A stretch of DNA of 64,000 nucleotides from contig OZ017762.1 in assembly GCA_963969365.1 (NCBI GenBank), positions 434,001 through 498,000 on the forward strand. The letters run 5' to 3'. Below are positions 11,161 to 23,200 of the stretch, piece after piece. Position 1 is the stretch's first letter, and the number at the start of each line of letters is the position of its first letter. The position numbers and the translations under genes were made by a program. Source of the DNA: Asterochloris sp. CNOR1 (taxonomy: Eukaryota; Chlorophyta; Trebouxiophyceae; Trebouxiales; Trebouxiaceae). The notes beneath the pieces are model-generated. The model searched no databases, was not told the DNA's origin, and saw only the letters and a program-made list of their open reading frames with translations.

Positions 11161-12575
11161 ATGGGCCCTAAGCCTGTGGACATGAGCTTGGTGAACGCCA
11201 GAGCCTCAAGGACAAATCAGCATTCCTGGAGCTTTCTGGCTCCCTGGCTCCCTGTCCATCTGCCTGGGAAGGGTCTGGCACAGATCTGGAGCTGCCATGT
11301 CCTCTGTATAGCATCGCTGCTGCATTTGATGCAGATGCATCAGGGCCACAAGCCATCTGTTGCACACGCACACATTGCAGAGCCATGTTCCAAGCAGACA
11401 ATCTGCTGCCTGCACTGCACAACGCTAGGCAAGCATCAGTCACCACGTGCGAGCTTGATTCTTGCTGCCAATCATTGCAACCTTTCTTGGCCTGTGCCTT
11501 CATAGAGGACCTGAAGGCTGACACTGGGGCAAGCCGCAGCCTCCCCTGATGGTCAGAGAGGCAGTCCTTGCAAGGCCCAACTCACTAGTCTGGAAACAAC
11601 AGCCAGCTGCTGGTGAGCTTGTTGACTGGCAAGAGCATGTGCTGCTGCTATCCAGGCCTGTGCTTGGGGCAGTGCAACAGCAACAGCAAGAGCCTCGTGC
11701 AGGTGTATATTTGAGTGCCTTCATGAGGACGCCGCTCATGCCTGACTGGGCATCGACATGGCATTGTCTGGGCCCACTCTGATGTGCCATGTTTGCAGCA
11801 GCGCTTTGCAAGCCGGCTGCGTGAAAGAAGCTGATCGCACATGGGTTTTGTTGGACGGAGGCGCACCTGTTGGCTGCATGTGGACTGAGCTGGATGGTGA
11901 CTGGCAGCATATCTGCAGCATTGCAGCAAGGCAAATTTCTACTGAGCAACTCTTCACATTACAACACTGGGAAGCTGGCGGCATGCACATGTGCAGACCT
12001 CTGTCTGTAGTGCTTCATTGCACCAGCTGCCAACCTGCTAGAGGACTGTGGGACTGTCAATGTGGCAGAGTGGTTCCACAATATCTGCCCGGTCTGCATT
12101 AACGCTAGGGCTTTGCCCGAGGCGATAGAGACGGTGGCAGCTGCCAGGCCCCCCAAGGCCCGCCTGCAAAGTCTTGCAGAGGGTGAGTGGCAACCCCCTC
12201 TATGAGCCAGGCTGACGCCCACACCAATCATAGCACTCTGCACCAACCGCCATGTATGCCCTCAAGGCAAAGCATTGTTGCACAATGCCATCCAGGCCCA
12301 CCACCTGGTGGCTAAAGGCAAGAACCTTCCTGCAGGATGAGCCCAAGGACGATGACCCTGTTGATGCGCATGGTGCAGCTGGTGCAGCACCAGTCAAGCG
12401 TGAGCAGGAGGCATGCAGTGACCTCCAGGGGCCTGTACTTGCTGAATTTGCTGTGACCTGCAAGAAAATGCCATGGGGTGCATGCCCAGAACATGGTGTG
12501 GCATCAGACCACTCCGCAGAATGCATCACTGCTGCTACAGTCTTCCATGACTGTGCACCGTCAATGCGCATTTGA
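11161..12575 (+). CDS. Unresolved plus-strand gene, exon cluster
   Basis: I do not recognise this gene and cannot join its exons. A possible start is ATG 11161 (MGPKPVDMSLVNARASRTNQ). The best exon-like stretch is about 12041-12182, encoding NVAEWFHNICPVCINARALP and EAIETVAAARPPKARLQSLA, and followed by a good donor (ggtgag). Another is about 12335 onward, after an acceptor cctgcag, encoding an acidic stretch EPKDDDPVDAHGAAGAAPVK. Amino-acid composition and splice motifs favour real exons, but the frames between them are not continuous and no domain is evident. It could be a short nuclear protein, or a decayed gene. Confidence 0.3.
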
Positions 12576-12908
12576 TGCATGCACACTCATCACTTTCCAT
12601 GGCAAGGACGGTAAGCTCCCATGACATGCTTGTGAGCTAGCATTGGGTCCTCAGACTGACACATCAAAGGCAGCACTCGCTGCATCATGCAGGCATTTCG
12701 TGTCACGGCTCAGGCCCAGGGCAGCACTTACTGGCTCTGAGCTGCAGCCAGTGCTTCCCAGTCTGTGCATGCGGGGCCCTTATGCGTCCTGGGTGGTGCA
12801 TCAGAGCAGTACTTGGCTGAGCCTGATTGCTTCGCAATATAGCTTTTGAGGCTGACTACCACTCCTCAGAGTCACGCGACCATGTACTCAACTCATCAAT
12901 ATGATCTG
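12576..12908. other. Spacer with no supported feature
   Basis: I see no exon, RNA gene or repeat that I can support between the unresolved plus-strand cluster and the minus-strand zinc-ribbon gene. Confidence 0.4.
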
Positions 12909-13814
12909 CTAATTCAATGAAGAGATGCGCTGTCTTCTGACGTTGATGACAACTGGTTGCACCTTTTGCTGCCACTGCCTGCCATCTGGACCCTTCCAGG
13001 CCATGACTTTGTTTGACTGTACTGCTACATCACTGGGAGTCAGGCCTCCTTTCAATGTACAGTCCCAAAGGTTTGCTGCTGCCTCTGGGCACTGCACAGC
13101 CAGGGAGTTGCAAGCACACACAGCCATGCCAGATGGAAACGGGGAGTCAGCGTTCTTTCCAGTGCGACTATTTTGTGGTGCCTGCCATCTGTGCACCAGG
13201 CCCAGCTTGCACACTTCCCACTGAACCCAGTGCACCTGCTTGACTGAGCCCAGAGTGACCTGGTCTGGGTGCCAGCCACGTCTCCCATTGGCTTCCCAGT
13301 CCCACTCAGCCAGCAGGTGTGGTGCTCCATTGCTGATGCTGGGCTGCCTTGTCTGAGGGATGCGGCGGGCCTTACAGGCACACTCGGGGCATCCAGTTCC
13401 TTGTGTTCTGTTATTGACACGGGCGCTCCATCTGTGCCCACAGAGGCTGCACCTCCAGGCTGCTCTGATGTGGCTGCTTGCTGTCACAGTCTCTGGTATC
13501 CTTTCCCCATTGGCGTCCCAGTCCCACTCTGCTGCCACCTCTGGCTGGTTGTGGGCCAGATCATTGCAGGGGCAGACTGCTTTGCCACTGTCGTAGGGGC
13601 ATCTGGTGCCATCTGTGCGATGGCTGACTCTTGCCTGCCACCTGTGCGGCTGGCCTGTGTTGCACATGCTGCTGCTCCACCAGACCTTCCTCCCACTCTG
13701 AGGAATGATGATGATGCTGCCCAGGTGGGCATTGGCTGCATGGTCCCACTCCTGCTGCAGATGTGGAGCCAACCGGCTGATGTCAGGGGCAGCCTGCTCA
13801 TTGCCTGCAAACAA
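12909..13814 (-). CDS. Zinc-ribbon repeat protein (DUF4379-like), copy A
   Basis: An uninterrupted open frame of about 300 codons holds three to four tandem modules of one pattern: Trp-Cys-x-x-Cys/Gly-His-x-Trp, then Arg-Thr-x-Gly-x-x-Cys-Pro-x-Cys, then Pro-x-(Leu/Val)-(Leu/Ala)-Ala-Glu-Trp-Asp. Examples are RCSLCGHRWSARVNNRTQGT with GCPECACKARR, and PEVAAEWDWDANG. This matches the 'probable zinc-ribbon' family often annotated DUF4379 (treble-clef), common as repeated domains in algae and large DNA viruses. Its role is not established; nucleic-acid binding is a usual guess for zinc ribbons. The start is not certain, and sequence at 14129-14842 with related modules may supply a spliced 5' part. 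It is half of a tandem duplication with copy B. Confidence 0.65.
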   Translation of the reverse strand: MFAGNEQAAPDISRLAPHLQQEWDHAANAHLGSIIIIPQSGRKVWWSSSMCNTGQPHRWQARVSHRTDGTRCPYDSGKAVCPCNDLAHNQPEVAAEWDWDANGERIPETVTASSHIRAAWRCSLCGHRWSARVNNRTQGTGCPECACKARRIPQTRQPSISNGAPHLLAEWDWEANGRRGWHPDQVTLGSVKQVHWVQWEVCKLGLVHRWQAPQNSRTGKNADSPFPSGMAVCACNSLAVQCPEAAANLWDCTLKGGLTPSDVAVQSNKVMAWKGPDGRQWQQKVQPVVINVRRQRISSLN

Positions 13815-14128
13815 AGCAGTTGTTGTGCTGCTTATGGCACCAAATGACAGAGCCGCACCAGGTAGGCATGCTTGTCTTGAGTTCTGCTAGTGATCTGTCT
13901 TGCATGGCCTTGCCTGGTGTGGCTGCCTGGTGGAGCCTCCTGTGCAGCCTGGGCAGCGATTATGCCAGGTGCCTTCTGCATGATTCTGGCAGCACAGCTG
14001 GGTTCTGGTGACTGCAGAACAGACGGATAGCCTTAAGCATACTTCAGTTGCTTCATTCTGATGATATCAAGGAGGGCAGCATGGAACCACAGCTGTGGGC
14101 CTCCTGACCCAACTCCATGCACAGCCAT

Positions 14129-14842
14129 TCAAGTGCCGCTTCTTTCCTTTTTCAAACCTTCCAGACATAGAGGAAACAGTGGCTGCAGCGGGCACCCCTT
14201 GCGTGCCCACACAGGCCACACCTCCATGCTGCCTTGACGTTTCTGCCTGGCGCCACAGTCTCTGGTGTCCTCTTCTCCATTGCCTGCCCAGTTCCAGTCT
14301 GCTGCCACATCTGGGTGGTTGTGGGCCATGTCACGACAGGTTCCCAAATTGCTCTGCCAAGTGTCGAAGGACTGATTGTTGGCGTATGTCCAGTTGCAGA
14401 CTGTCACGTGCCACTTGTGCGGCTGCCCCATTTTGCACATGTGACTGGTCCATCAGCCTTTCCGCCCACCGTGAGATGTGGTGGTGATCTGCCCAGGTGG
14501 CCAGATGCTGCTGATGCAGGCCCAGGCGGCTGAAGTTGGGGCCAGCCTGCTGGCCCAGACTGCCAATCTTGCTTGCAGACACGGCAGGTGCTGCACTGCC
14601 ATGCTGAGTCAGGCGTGCAACACATTCGTAAGGAGTGTGGCCTGCCCCAAGTAAGACCGCTGGTCGTCTTGCCATGTCCTCACCATGTGACCGTGCAGCT
14701 CTGCAGTGAAACCTCCCGTGTTGAGCAGAGATGGCGCATGGCACCACATGCATGACTTCGTCTGCACCTCTGGGAACTGGTGCCACCAGTGGGCAAGTGG
14801 CCACCAACCGATCTCAGCACTAGCCAAAGGTACGGACCACAA
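14129..14842 (-). pseudogene. Zinc-ribbon module fragments, 5' segment of unit A
   Basis: Minus-strand frames contain zinc-ribbon-like pieces such as CKMGQPHKWHVTVCNWTYAN and MAHNHPDVAADWNWAGNGEE, which mirror copy A modules (CNTGQPHRWQARV; HNQPEVAAEWDWDANG). The modules sit in more than one frame and no clean splice joins them. This is either a decayed 5' part of the copy A gene or exons I cannot resolve. The segment has a diverged partner at 16387-16874. Confidence 0.45.
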
Positions 14843-15193
14843 GTCATTTGCATGTGCACGCTTCAGCTGGGCTTACAGAAGACCTGCAGTGGTTGTGTGG
14901 TTTGTGGCTCAGGCCATGAAAGGCAAAGTCTCCTGTCACTTATCAACAATGATGGCCGCAGCGTTCTGAGAGACCCCTCTTGCAGATGCAAGCAGAGTGT
15001 CAGGCTGCTGTGAGCTGCATGCTGCGCTCATGTGTTGGCACTTTCAAAGGCAGACACGCTGCATACCCAATACGGGGGTGCACCACAGACAACAGCAGTT
15101 CTGACCTTGTTTTAAGAATGCAAGCTGGGCATTTTGCACTAACGAAGCTAATTCTTCTGTTTTGCTTGACGTCTCTGGACACGTTTCACAACT

Positions 15194-16138
15194 TCAGACA
15201 CCACCTGCTGCCACTGCCTGCCATATGGACCCTTCCAGGCCATGATTTGGTTTTGACTGCACTGCCACATCACTGGTCGTCAGGCCTCCATTTGATGTAA
15301 AGTCCCAGAGGCTTGCTGCCTCTGGGCACTGCACAGTCAGGGAGTTGCAAGCAGACACAGCCATGCCAGATGGAAACAGGGAACCATGATATAGATAAAT
15401 ACGCGCATTTGGTGTTGCCTGCCACTTGTGCACCAGGCCCAGCTTGCACTCGTCTTGCACGACCCACTGCACGTTCTTGTGCATGCCCAGGGTGAGCTGG
15501 TCTGGGTGCCGGCCATGTCTCTCATTGGCTTCCCAGTCCCACTCAGCCGGCAGGTGTGGTACATCATTGCTGATGCTGGGCTGCCTTTTCTGGGGGATGC
15601 GGCAGGCCTCACAGGCACGCTTGGGGCATCCAGTTCCTTGTGTTCTGTTATTCACACTGGCGCTCCATCTGTGCCCGCAGAGGCTGCACCTCCAGGCTGC
15701 TTTGATATGGCTGCTTGCTGTCACAGTCTCTGGTGTCCTTTCTCCCATTGGCGTCCCAGTCCCACTCCGCTGCCACCTCTGGCTGATTGTGGGCCAGATC
15801 ATTGCAGGGGCAGGCTGCTCTGCCAGCATTGTAGGGGCATCTGGCACTATTTGTGCGATGGCTGACTCTTGCCTGCCACCTGTGCGGCTGGCCTGTGTTG
15901 CACATGCTGCTGCTCCACCAGACCTTCCTCCCACTCTGAGGAATGATGATGATGCTGCCCAGGTGGGCATTTGCTGCATGGTCCCACTCCTGTTGCAGAT
16001 GCAGAGCCAATCTGCTGATGTCAGGGCCAGCCTGCTCCTCAGATTTGCCTGCAAACAAGGCAGGACTTCTGCTGCTGTGCTTGTGCAGGAGAAGATGCGG
16101 AATGACATGACTGCACCAGGTATAATTGCTTGCCTCAA
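15194..16138 (-). pseudogene. Zinc-ribbon repeat protein (DUF4379-like), copy B, frame-disrupted
   Basis: Close copy of the 12909-13814 gene (modules RCSLCGHRWSASVNNRTQGT and PHLPAEWDWEANERHGRHPD). The N-terminal modules (LHLQQEWDHAANAHLGS, HNQPEVAAEWDWDANG) are read in a different frame, starting at 16058. The frame change falls near 15745, where copy B has one more base than copy A in a pyrimidine run (tttctcccattgg against tttccccattgg). Copy A is open there, so copy B is probably broken, unless this is a sequencing error. It lies about 2.25 kb from copy A in the same orientation. Confidence 0.6.
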
Positions 16139-16386
16139 ATGCTACTCAGCATGGTTCTGCCCAGAGTGGCTGCAAGGTGGAGCCTGTGTAGGTCTGGCAG
16201 CTTTGCTGACAAGGTGCTTCATACATGATAACAGCATCGCAGCCGGGATCTGGCACCTCCAGGATGGACAGATGGCACTAAGCATGCTTCATTCGCTGCA
16301 GTCTGACGAATGGTTTATGTTTCTCGAGAGCAGCATGGACCCACAGCTGTGGGCCTGTGACCCATCTCCCATGCACAGCTCCTGGT

Positions 16387-16874
16387 TCATTGTAATTGTA
16401 TGCTGACTGCACACATCAGACGGACACAGGAGCTGCAGAAAGGGCTCCATGTAACGCCCACAGAGGCCACAATGCCATGCTGCTTGAATCTCGCTGCCTT
16501 GCGCACAGTCTCTTGTGTCCTTGTCTCCATTGCCCTCTCAGGCAAGCTTTGCTCCCGCAACTGGTTGATTGTTGGGCAGGTCCTCATGGGGGCACAGTGC
16601 TCTGCCAAGTTTCGGACAGGTGATGGTTGGCATATGTACATCTACAGTCTGTCGCGTGCCACTTGTGCAACTGCCCTGTCTTGCAAATGCAACTGGTCCA
16701 GCAGCCCTTCCTCCCACTCTCAGGTTTGTTCCAGGTGACATGGTCCCCAATCCTGCTACAGGTGCAGGCCCATTGGACTGTCCGTTTTGCTTGCAGACAT
16801 AGCAGGTGCTGCCCCTGCTGTGCTGTGTCTGGCGTGCAACACATCACTGAGGTCCCAATGATAGGCTTGCTCAA
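16387..16874 (-). pseudogene. Zinc-ribbon module fragments, 5' segment of unit B
   Basis: Diverged partner of the 14129-14842 segment. It contains CKTGQLHKWHATDCRCTYAN, parallel to CKMGQPHKWHVTVCNWTYAN, and CTPDTAQQGQHLLCLQAK, parallel to CTPDSAWQCSTCRVCKQD. Frames are broken as in the partner. The offset of about 2.25 kb equals that of the main copies. Confidence 0.45.
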
Positions 16875-17211
16875 TGATAGGCCTGCTCAATTTCGTGGCT
16901 GGTGATCACCCTGGTGTAGTGACTGGCAGTCAATGTATGTAGCTTCTCCCTGTTGTTGAGAAAACTGCAGTGCCTCATAGATATGGGGTGCTGCGGTACT
17001 TAGCCCAAAAACTAGAACAACACATTCATCATGCATGGAGTCGTTTGCATTGCAGTGCCCTGTGGAACGCAAGGAGATCTTGATGATGATCTCTGTAGGT
17101 CGCTATCGTCAGCACTCTTCAAGCAAAGCCCTTTTCTGTTTTCTGTTCCCATTCTGTCTGCCTTTCCGGCAGCAACGGCCCTGGCAGCTCAGCGGCCGCT
17201 GCCTGGCTAGC

Positions 17212-20200
17212 ATGGATGCTCTAGCGAAGCAGGCTTTCGACGAGATCTCGCTTGCGGGAGAAGAAGGTATTTTAGACTTGCCCTGGAGGCTCCAGCACCT
17301 GCTAGAGATTTGGACGCCTCGAGATGATTGATGTGGACTGAACATGTTTTTGCACAGAGTGTGCGGAGCAAGAACAGCCCACTACTTCTGCTGAATCCCT
17401 AAATTTTTTGTTTCACCTGGCATAGGCTGCACCTTACATGATCTTTGGAAGACTTTGCAGCACAAGGCAGCCCAGGAGGCTGGGGGCATTGAGCTCACAG
17501 CGGTCCACAAGAAGGTGCTGCTGCGCCTCCTGCGGCAGAGGCCAAGAGACCTCACTTTCAAACCTAGGAGGTGGGGTCTGTGTACGCTAGAAGCAGCCCC
17601 TACCCGCCTTGCTGTTTGTGGGCTCATGCAGTCAGCCCAAAGCTAGATGCCATTGGCCAGGTTGTGTGTATTCACCTGCAAAGCACCCATGCTCAAATTC
17701 AGGTCCTGTCCTGCCCTGCAGGGATGCTGCTGGTGGTCGTGTTGGAGCAGAGGTAGGTTGCAGCTGTGCACCCTCACTCTTCTGCTGCTTGCGCCAAACA
17801 TCACTTCTTGTGCAAAAGATGTATCATCACGTGCAGGCAGCATGCCAGGGTGCAGCTCAGGTTATCCCTCGACAGGCAAACAGCAATGGCTTTGTGCAGG
17901 AGGCATCACAGGCCGTCCCTCAGCAGGAGCAGGGTGACAGCCTTGATGTGATTCTGGTGGTGAGTCAGCTGCCGGAAGCTTCACCCAGCGTCACTCTTTT
18001 GGCAGCAGGGTGTGATCATACCTGGCCAGCGAAGCTCTCTCACTTTTATAGCTGTCTGAAGTTGGCACCTGCTTGGCGCGCTCTTCCACTGCTCTGATGT
18101 CTGCCATTGCCCCAGCGGCCTGACATGGCCCTAGTTGCTGCACTCCACTTGCTTCAGCATTGCTTGGTGAGCCCCTGCTGCCCCCGCAGGCGGCAAAGCA
18201 CCTGAGAGACATGGCTCTGGGGGTGCACACCATCAACCCGAACCACCCGCTCAGCACTGAATCGGTAAATGTGCTCCATTCGCGCCAGTCCCTGTGGTAC
18301 CAGATGCTGCACCCTGCTGTGTTGTCAGCTGTTCTGAGTAGTTGCAGTGCCCCTCACCCCATGTACCAGCGTGAAAGGTGCTTGAAGCGGCTGCAGCGGG
18401 CCACTTGCAGTGCTCTTGACCCTGTGCCGGGGCTTCATGGAATGGTGTGGCTCTGCAGATGAGGGTCCTGCAGGCCATTGCAAAGACCCAGGGCCTGGGA
18501 GCTGTGCAGTCAGAGGTGGCCAAGGAATGCGGCATCCAGGCCAAAAACTTCTTCCTCCTGTATAAGGCAAGTCTGCACTGGGAGCATGCCTCTGCAGCTT
18601 GACTGGACATGGAGTGGCTGGGGCATCTGTCTGCTGAGGTGTGACCTGTTGTGTCACCTGACAGAGCACTGAAGCTGCTGGTTTGACTTGAGGCTGCAGA
18701 TTTGGAGCTGACTGTGCCAAGGCAATTTTGCAATTCTTTGTGCAGATTGTGTCTTGGCTGCTGAGAGGCAAATCCCCTCCGCCTGAGACTTTCGACTGTC
18801 TCGATTGGGGGACACAATCACTGACTGCTCTTGTTGCTGCGTTGAGCAGTGTGTGTTGCCTGGCTGCAGACTCTGGAGGTCCAGAACCTGATAGTGAGGT
18901 ACCCCATGCTGCTTGAGCTGAAGAGGCCAGATGGCAGCTTGTCCAACCTCAGCACCAGCATCCTGTTCCTGACGCGCTTTGACCCCAAGGTGCCCCCAGG
19001 CCACATGTTCAAGGTCAGTCAAATCGTGGCAAGTGCCAGAGCTGAGCTGATTCGTGGTTGACTGCGCAATTGCTAGGATGGATTTGGCTGGGGCAGCATG
19101 CAGGGCAGACAGTCCTGCTCAGCAATGCACCTCACAGCCTGCAGCATGTGTACCTGTTGCTATTCATGATGGCTCAGATTGGGGCTGCGGCGTCCAGTGC
19201 TGTCTTGTATTGCACCTCACCAGTTTCATCTAAAGGCACCCAAAGCATGCAGAGCACCCGTTGCTGCCAATACACGCAGCTTGCCCTTCGCTGGCAGCGG
19301 CTGTGCTCTCCTGAATGCTGTCTCTCTGGCGGCTGCTGGCAGGCTCTTGGCGTCTGGGGCAGAACACCAGGGCTGATCAGCAGTGGAGCTGCCAATGTTA
19401 TGTGTTGCAGCATGTGACAGCCAACAAAATGCTATGATGTGGAGGCTCACTCGATGTGCTGCAGCACGTGACCACCCCTGACGGACGCACCCACCTGGCC
19501 ACGACGCAAGACGACAAGGCAGTGATTCGCGAGATGTCAGAGCGCCTGAGGGAGTTGGATGCTGGCGGCGTGCGAGAGACAGCCTTCAAGATCGACTTTG
19601 GCATGCGCCGCCAGCAGGGGCACCGCGCCTGGCGCCGCATCAAGAACAAAATGCTCAGGGACGGCCTGCTCAGGGAGGAGGTGAGGTACTTTACAGGCCG
19701 TGACCGGGTCTTTGACTTGCCAAAGGCTGTGCGGCGGCTGTGTAGGGGGCTTCCAGCGCAAGATGCCCTGCTGCTGAAGGAGACGGCAGGTAGGCACTTG
19801 ACTGTAAGCACTGCCACTTGCTGTAAGCACTGTGCCCGCTGCCAATCAAGGGCACATTGCTCAAGGACGGTCTGCTCAGGGAGGAGGTGGGCAGAAAACA
19901 TCATCTTCAGCTGATGATGCTGCCTGCGTCGCAGGTCAGGTGCTGTCTGTCCCTGCTCAGAAAGGACGTGAGGCAGCTGGGTTGGTGCACTGTGAGCTGA
20001 ATGAAATTTCAATCACCTACTGGACAGCGGATTTTAACGTGTTCACAGCAGGTGGGACAGAGCGGACAAGATGCTGAAGGATGGCGCGCTGAGAGAGGGC
20101 GTCAGTGACAGCACATCACACGCCCACGCTATGCTGCCTGCATGGGGTTCAGTCAGGGGCTGCGAAGGAGTCCTGTGCATCAAGGGCAAACGCTAAAGGC

Positions 20201-23200
20201 TGGCCTTCCACCGAAGGGGTTGTCGAAAGGCTGGCCTTCCACCGAAGGGGTTGTTGCGCACAAGATGCCGGAAGCTCAGTCCAACAGCCGCACAGGGGCG
20301 ATCAAGCCAGACAGCCAGTTGCTCCAGACCAGAAGAGCTGGAGCGCCCTGCTTATGCTGCCTGCTTGCTGTCGTCTAGGTGAAGACAAGGAGCTGTGCGG
20401 GGAGATGCAATGGCCATGGCCGGGGTTGCTGTGTGCAGGGCCATCATGCAAAGGAGTACATGTCAGCTGTCCTGCACAAAGCTTGACGACTTCTGCTGGC
20501 CCGTGCAGGTCGTGCAGGAGCCCAACTCAAAGGCGCAGCATGTGGTGCTGCACGCGGGGCCGCGCACCCAGGAGGTCGGCAGCAGCTCAGAGGATGAGGA
20601 GCAGGAGGAGCCAGCCGAGCGCCACGCAGAGTGCAGCTTCGCCAGGGACTTCAGGACCTGTGTTGAGAGCGCAGGTGGGGAGTGCTCAAGCATTGGGCAC
20701 GCAGCGTGCAGCCCTGCCAAGGAGTTGTGGACCTGCAGTCACAGCATAGATGCGCCCTTAGTAAGTCAATGCACATCCAGGGGCACCAGGCAATGTGCTG
20801 TGATCAAGCGCTCAGGTGCATCGAGCGCTCAGGTGCTGTCTATGTGGTATGTGTGGGAAGCCCCAGCCTTGATGCCTGCTTGCCATCAAGGGTCCCAGCT
20901 GCAGAAGCCCAGTGGAGGAGAGCTAGGCCGGGTGCGGCTCGTTCCGTGGAGGCTTCCAGCTTGCAGGTATGACCTTGTGTCTGGGCTGTCCGAGCCTGTT
21001 TGCGCCCACTCACGTCAAACAAACTAACCCAAAGGAGGAGGTCACGTAGGCCGCAGCAGTGTTCGTAAGGGCCACACGCTGCACCTCAACGTGCAACATC
21101 GAAGCTGCATGGAGCGAGCAATTCGACTCCAGGTGCCTGGCTGCCAATGTGCAGCGCTTGTGGGCGATGCGGGCTTGGAGAGGGCACACTCCATGTGTTG
21201 CAGTGCTCTTGCAGCTTGCGCCTCAGTTGCGCTACACAGGGGAATGTAGCTGTGTTGCACGCTGCAGGTCATGAGGAAACACGCTTGGCAGCAGCCTGCA
21301 CTGTCTGATGCTGTGAGGGGAGCACAGCATGTTTCAGAAGCCAGCCGCTGGACCAGACAGACAGTTGCACACCCTCACACCAGGGCTCTGCAGTGCCTCT
21401 GCAGGCTCCAAGGCCTCGCCTAAAAGTGGCATGTCATGCTGTGCTGACCTCATAGCGTGTGCTGCAGCAGTGGCTCAAGCTGTCTCTGGTGCAGGTCCTG
21501 GCGGAGTGTCCCTGGCAGACGCCTGCCGCAGGACGCACTTGCCCCTGAAGGCGCTCAAGCGTGAGCCCCTGTTCACCCGCCTGGTCAAGCGCCTGGACCT
21601 GCAGGATGGCAAGGCCATGGTGGGCAAGACCTTCCAGGTGGTGCTCACCTGCGGGCGCAAGCCAGATGGGCAGGCAGCTGGCAGCCAGGTGCCTTGCTTG
21701 CAGTTGCCTCCGCCTGAGCAGCGGCAGTCTCCACTGGCTGCCAGCCGGGAACCACAGCAGCAGCCTGCGGCAGGGGCATCGGCCGCACTGGCTGCTCAGT
21801 CGGCGCCTGGCCCGTCTGAGCCTGCGCAGTTGAAGAGATTGCGCGCCAGGGCTGCTGCTACCCCAGCTGGGCCTGAGCCGGGGCAGTCTGTGGCTCCCAT
21901 GGAGATAGAGCAGGCTGCGGTCTCCACAGCTTCAGCACCCGCCTCGGCCGCCTCAGCTGCCGCTCCAGCACCTGCAGCTGCCGCATCAACTGCCCCAGGC
22001 AGTGCAGGGGCGCTGGCCCTGCAGCCAACGGTGGGCTCTGTGGCAGCTGCTGCAGCCCCCAAGCAGGCAGCCGCAGAGCCTGAGCAGGTGGAGATCATCA
22101 ACGCCAAGGGTTGGCGGGTCAGGTTGGCCCGCGCTGAGAGACTGGCGGATGCGGTCCACAGGCGGGTGGTGCCGGCCGACGAGCGGCTGGGCATGATTGA
22201 GCGCAAGCTGAACGCAGATGGACGCGTGTGGCTGCAGGAGCTCAGTTTGCTGTTCAGGGTGAGTTGTTGTGCAACCTGCTATCGTGTGTCTGGGAAGGAC
22301 GGCCCTGCCGTGGTCGATCCTGCAGCATCTTGAGTCTCCTGGGTCTGCGTGTGTAAAGCTGCCAACGCTGAGCCAGTGGCACCAGCAGCTGATCCTGCTG
22401 GTAAGGGTGAGCACTTTGCCCCTCTGAGCGGTCCTGCAGCAGCTGTCTGCAAGCAGTCCCTGAAGCTGCACAGCAGCATCTCAAGGTCCTGCCCTGGCAT
22501 GCTGCCTGCCCTGATCACCATCTTCTTCCTTCTGTTACACTCTGCATGAGAGCACAAGTGCAGCTCACAGACCCCTGCACTCCGTTGCTCCCAGCCCAAT
22601 ACACCATGTCTTTAGAGGTTGTCTGCCGACTCCTGCACTGCTGCTATGCAGTCAAGCGCTGCTTCCTTTCCTTTGCAGCCTGCACCAGCTGCATGCATTT
22701 CTCTGACTGCTTCAGGTTTGCCCTGCAGTGCACATCCTGCCTGACAGAGTCAGGCACTTTCTGCTTAGTTAGGCTGAGCTGCTCAAGACAGCGCTTCGAC
22801 CCTCTGCACTGACATCTGGCCTTGCTGTCCTGCAGGTTCCTGAGGATGATGCCGACACCAAGTTTCCACGCTTTCATACTCGCACAGGGCGGCGCCTCTT
22901 TGATTTGATGAGCACAGATGTAAGCAGTCTTGCATGAGCAATTTCCCACTGAAACACACCTGCAAGGAGTGCGGTCACTCTGTTTTGCTTGGACACGCTA
23001 CTATTTCAGTACATGTGTGTGGTGACATGCAGTCATGTTGGCTTCTGCATGGGTACTCTGTCTGTTGGGGGATCCCTGTAGTGCCCTCCCTGCATCAAGG
23101 GATTTGGCACGGACATGGCAAGTACAGAGAGGACGCTTGTCCCATTGCAGCCTGGCGGCACAGGTGTCACCTTTGACTGGCGCGCCCTCCTCATTCAAAG

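Larger units (their letters stand above)
12940..16905. repeat. Tandem segmental duplication, unit about 2.25 kb
   Basis: Unit A (about 12.94-14.63 kb) and unit B (about 15.19-16.86 kb) match along their length in the same orientation. Anchors are ctgccactgcctgccatctg (12969) with ctgccactgcctgccatatg (15209); agcagcatggaaccacagct at the unit A middle (near 14078) with agcagcatggacccacagct near 16330; and cttgcagacacggcaggtgc (14572) with cttgcagacatagcaggtgc (16790). Divergence is moderate, so the duplication is not recent. Confidence 0.8.

Noticed and set aside
14331-14807. Minus-strand open frame of about 160 codons
   Set aside because: It reads out of frame across the zinc-ribbon fragments; the module pattern is in other frames.
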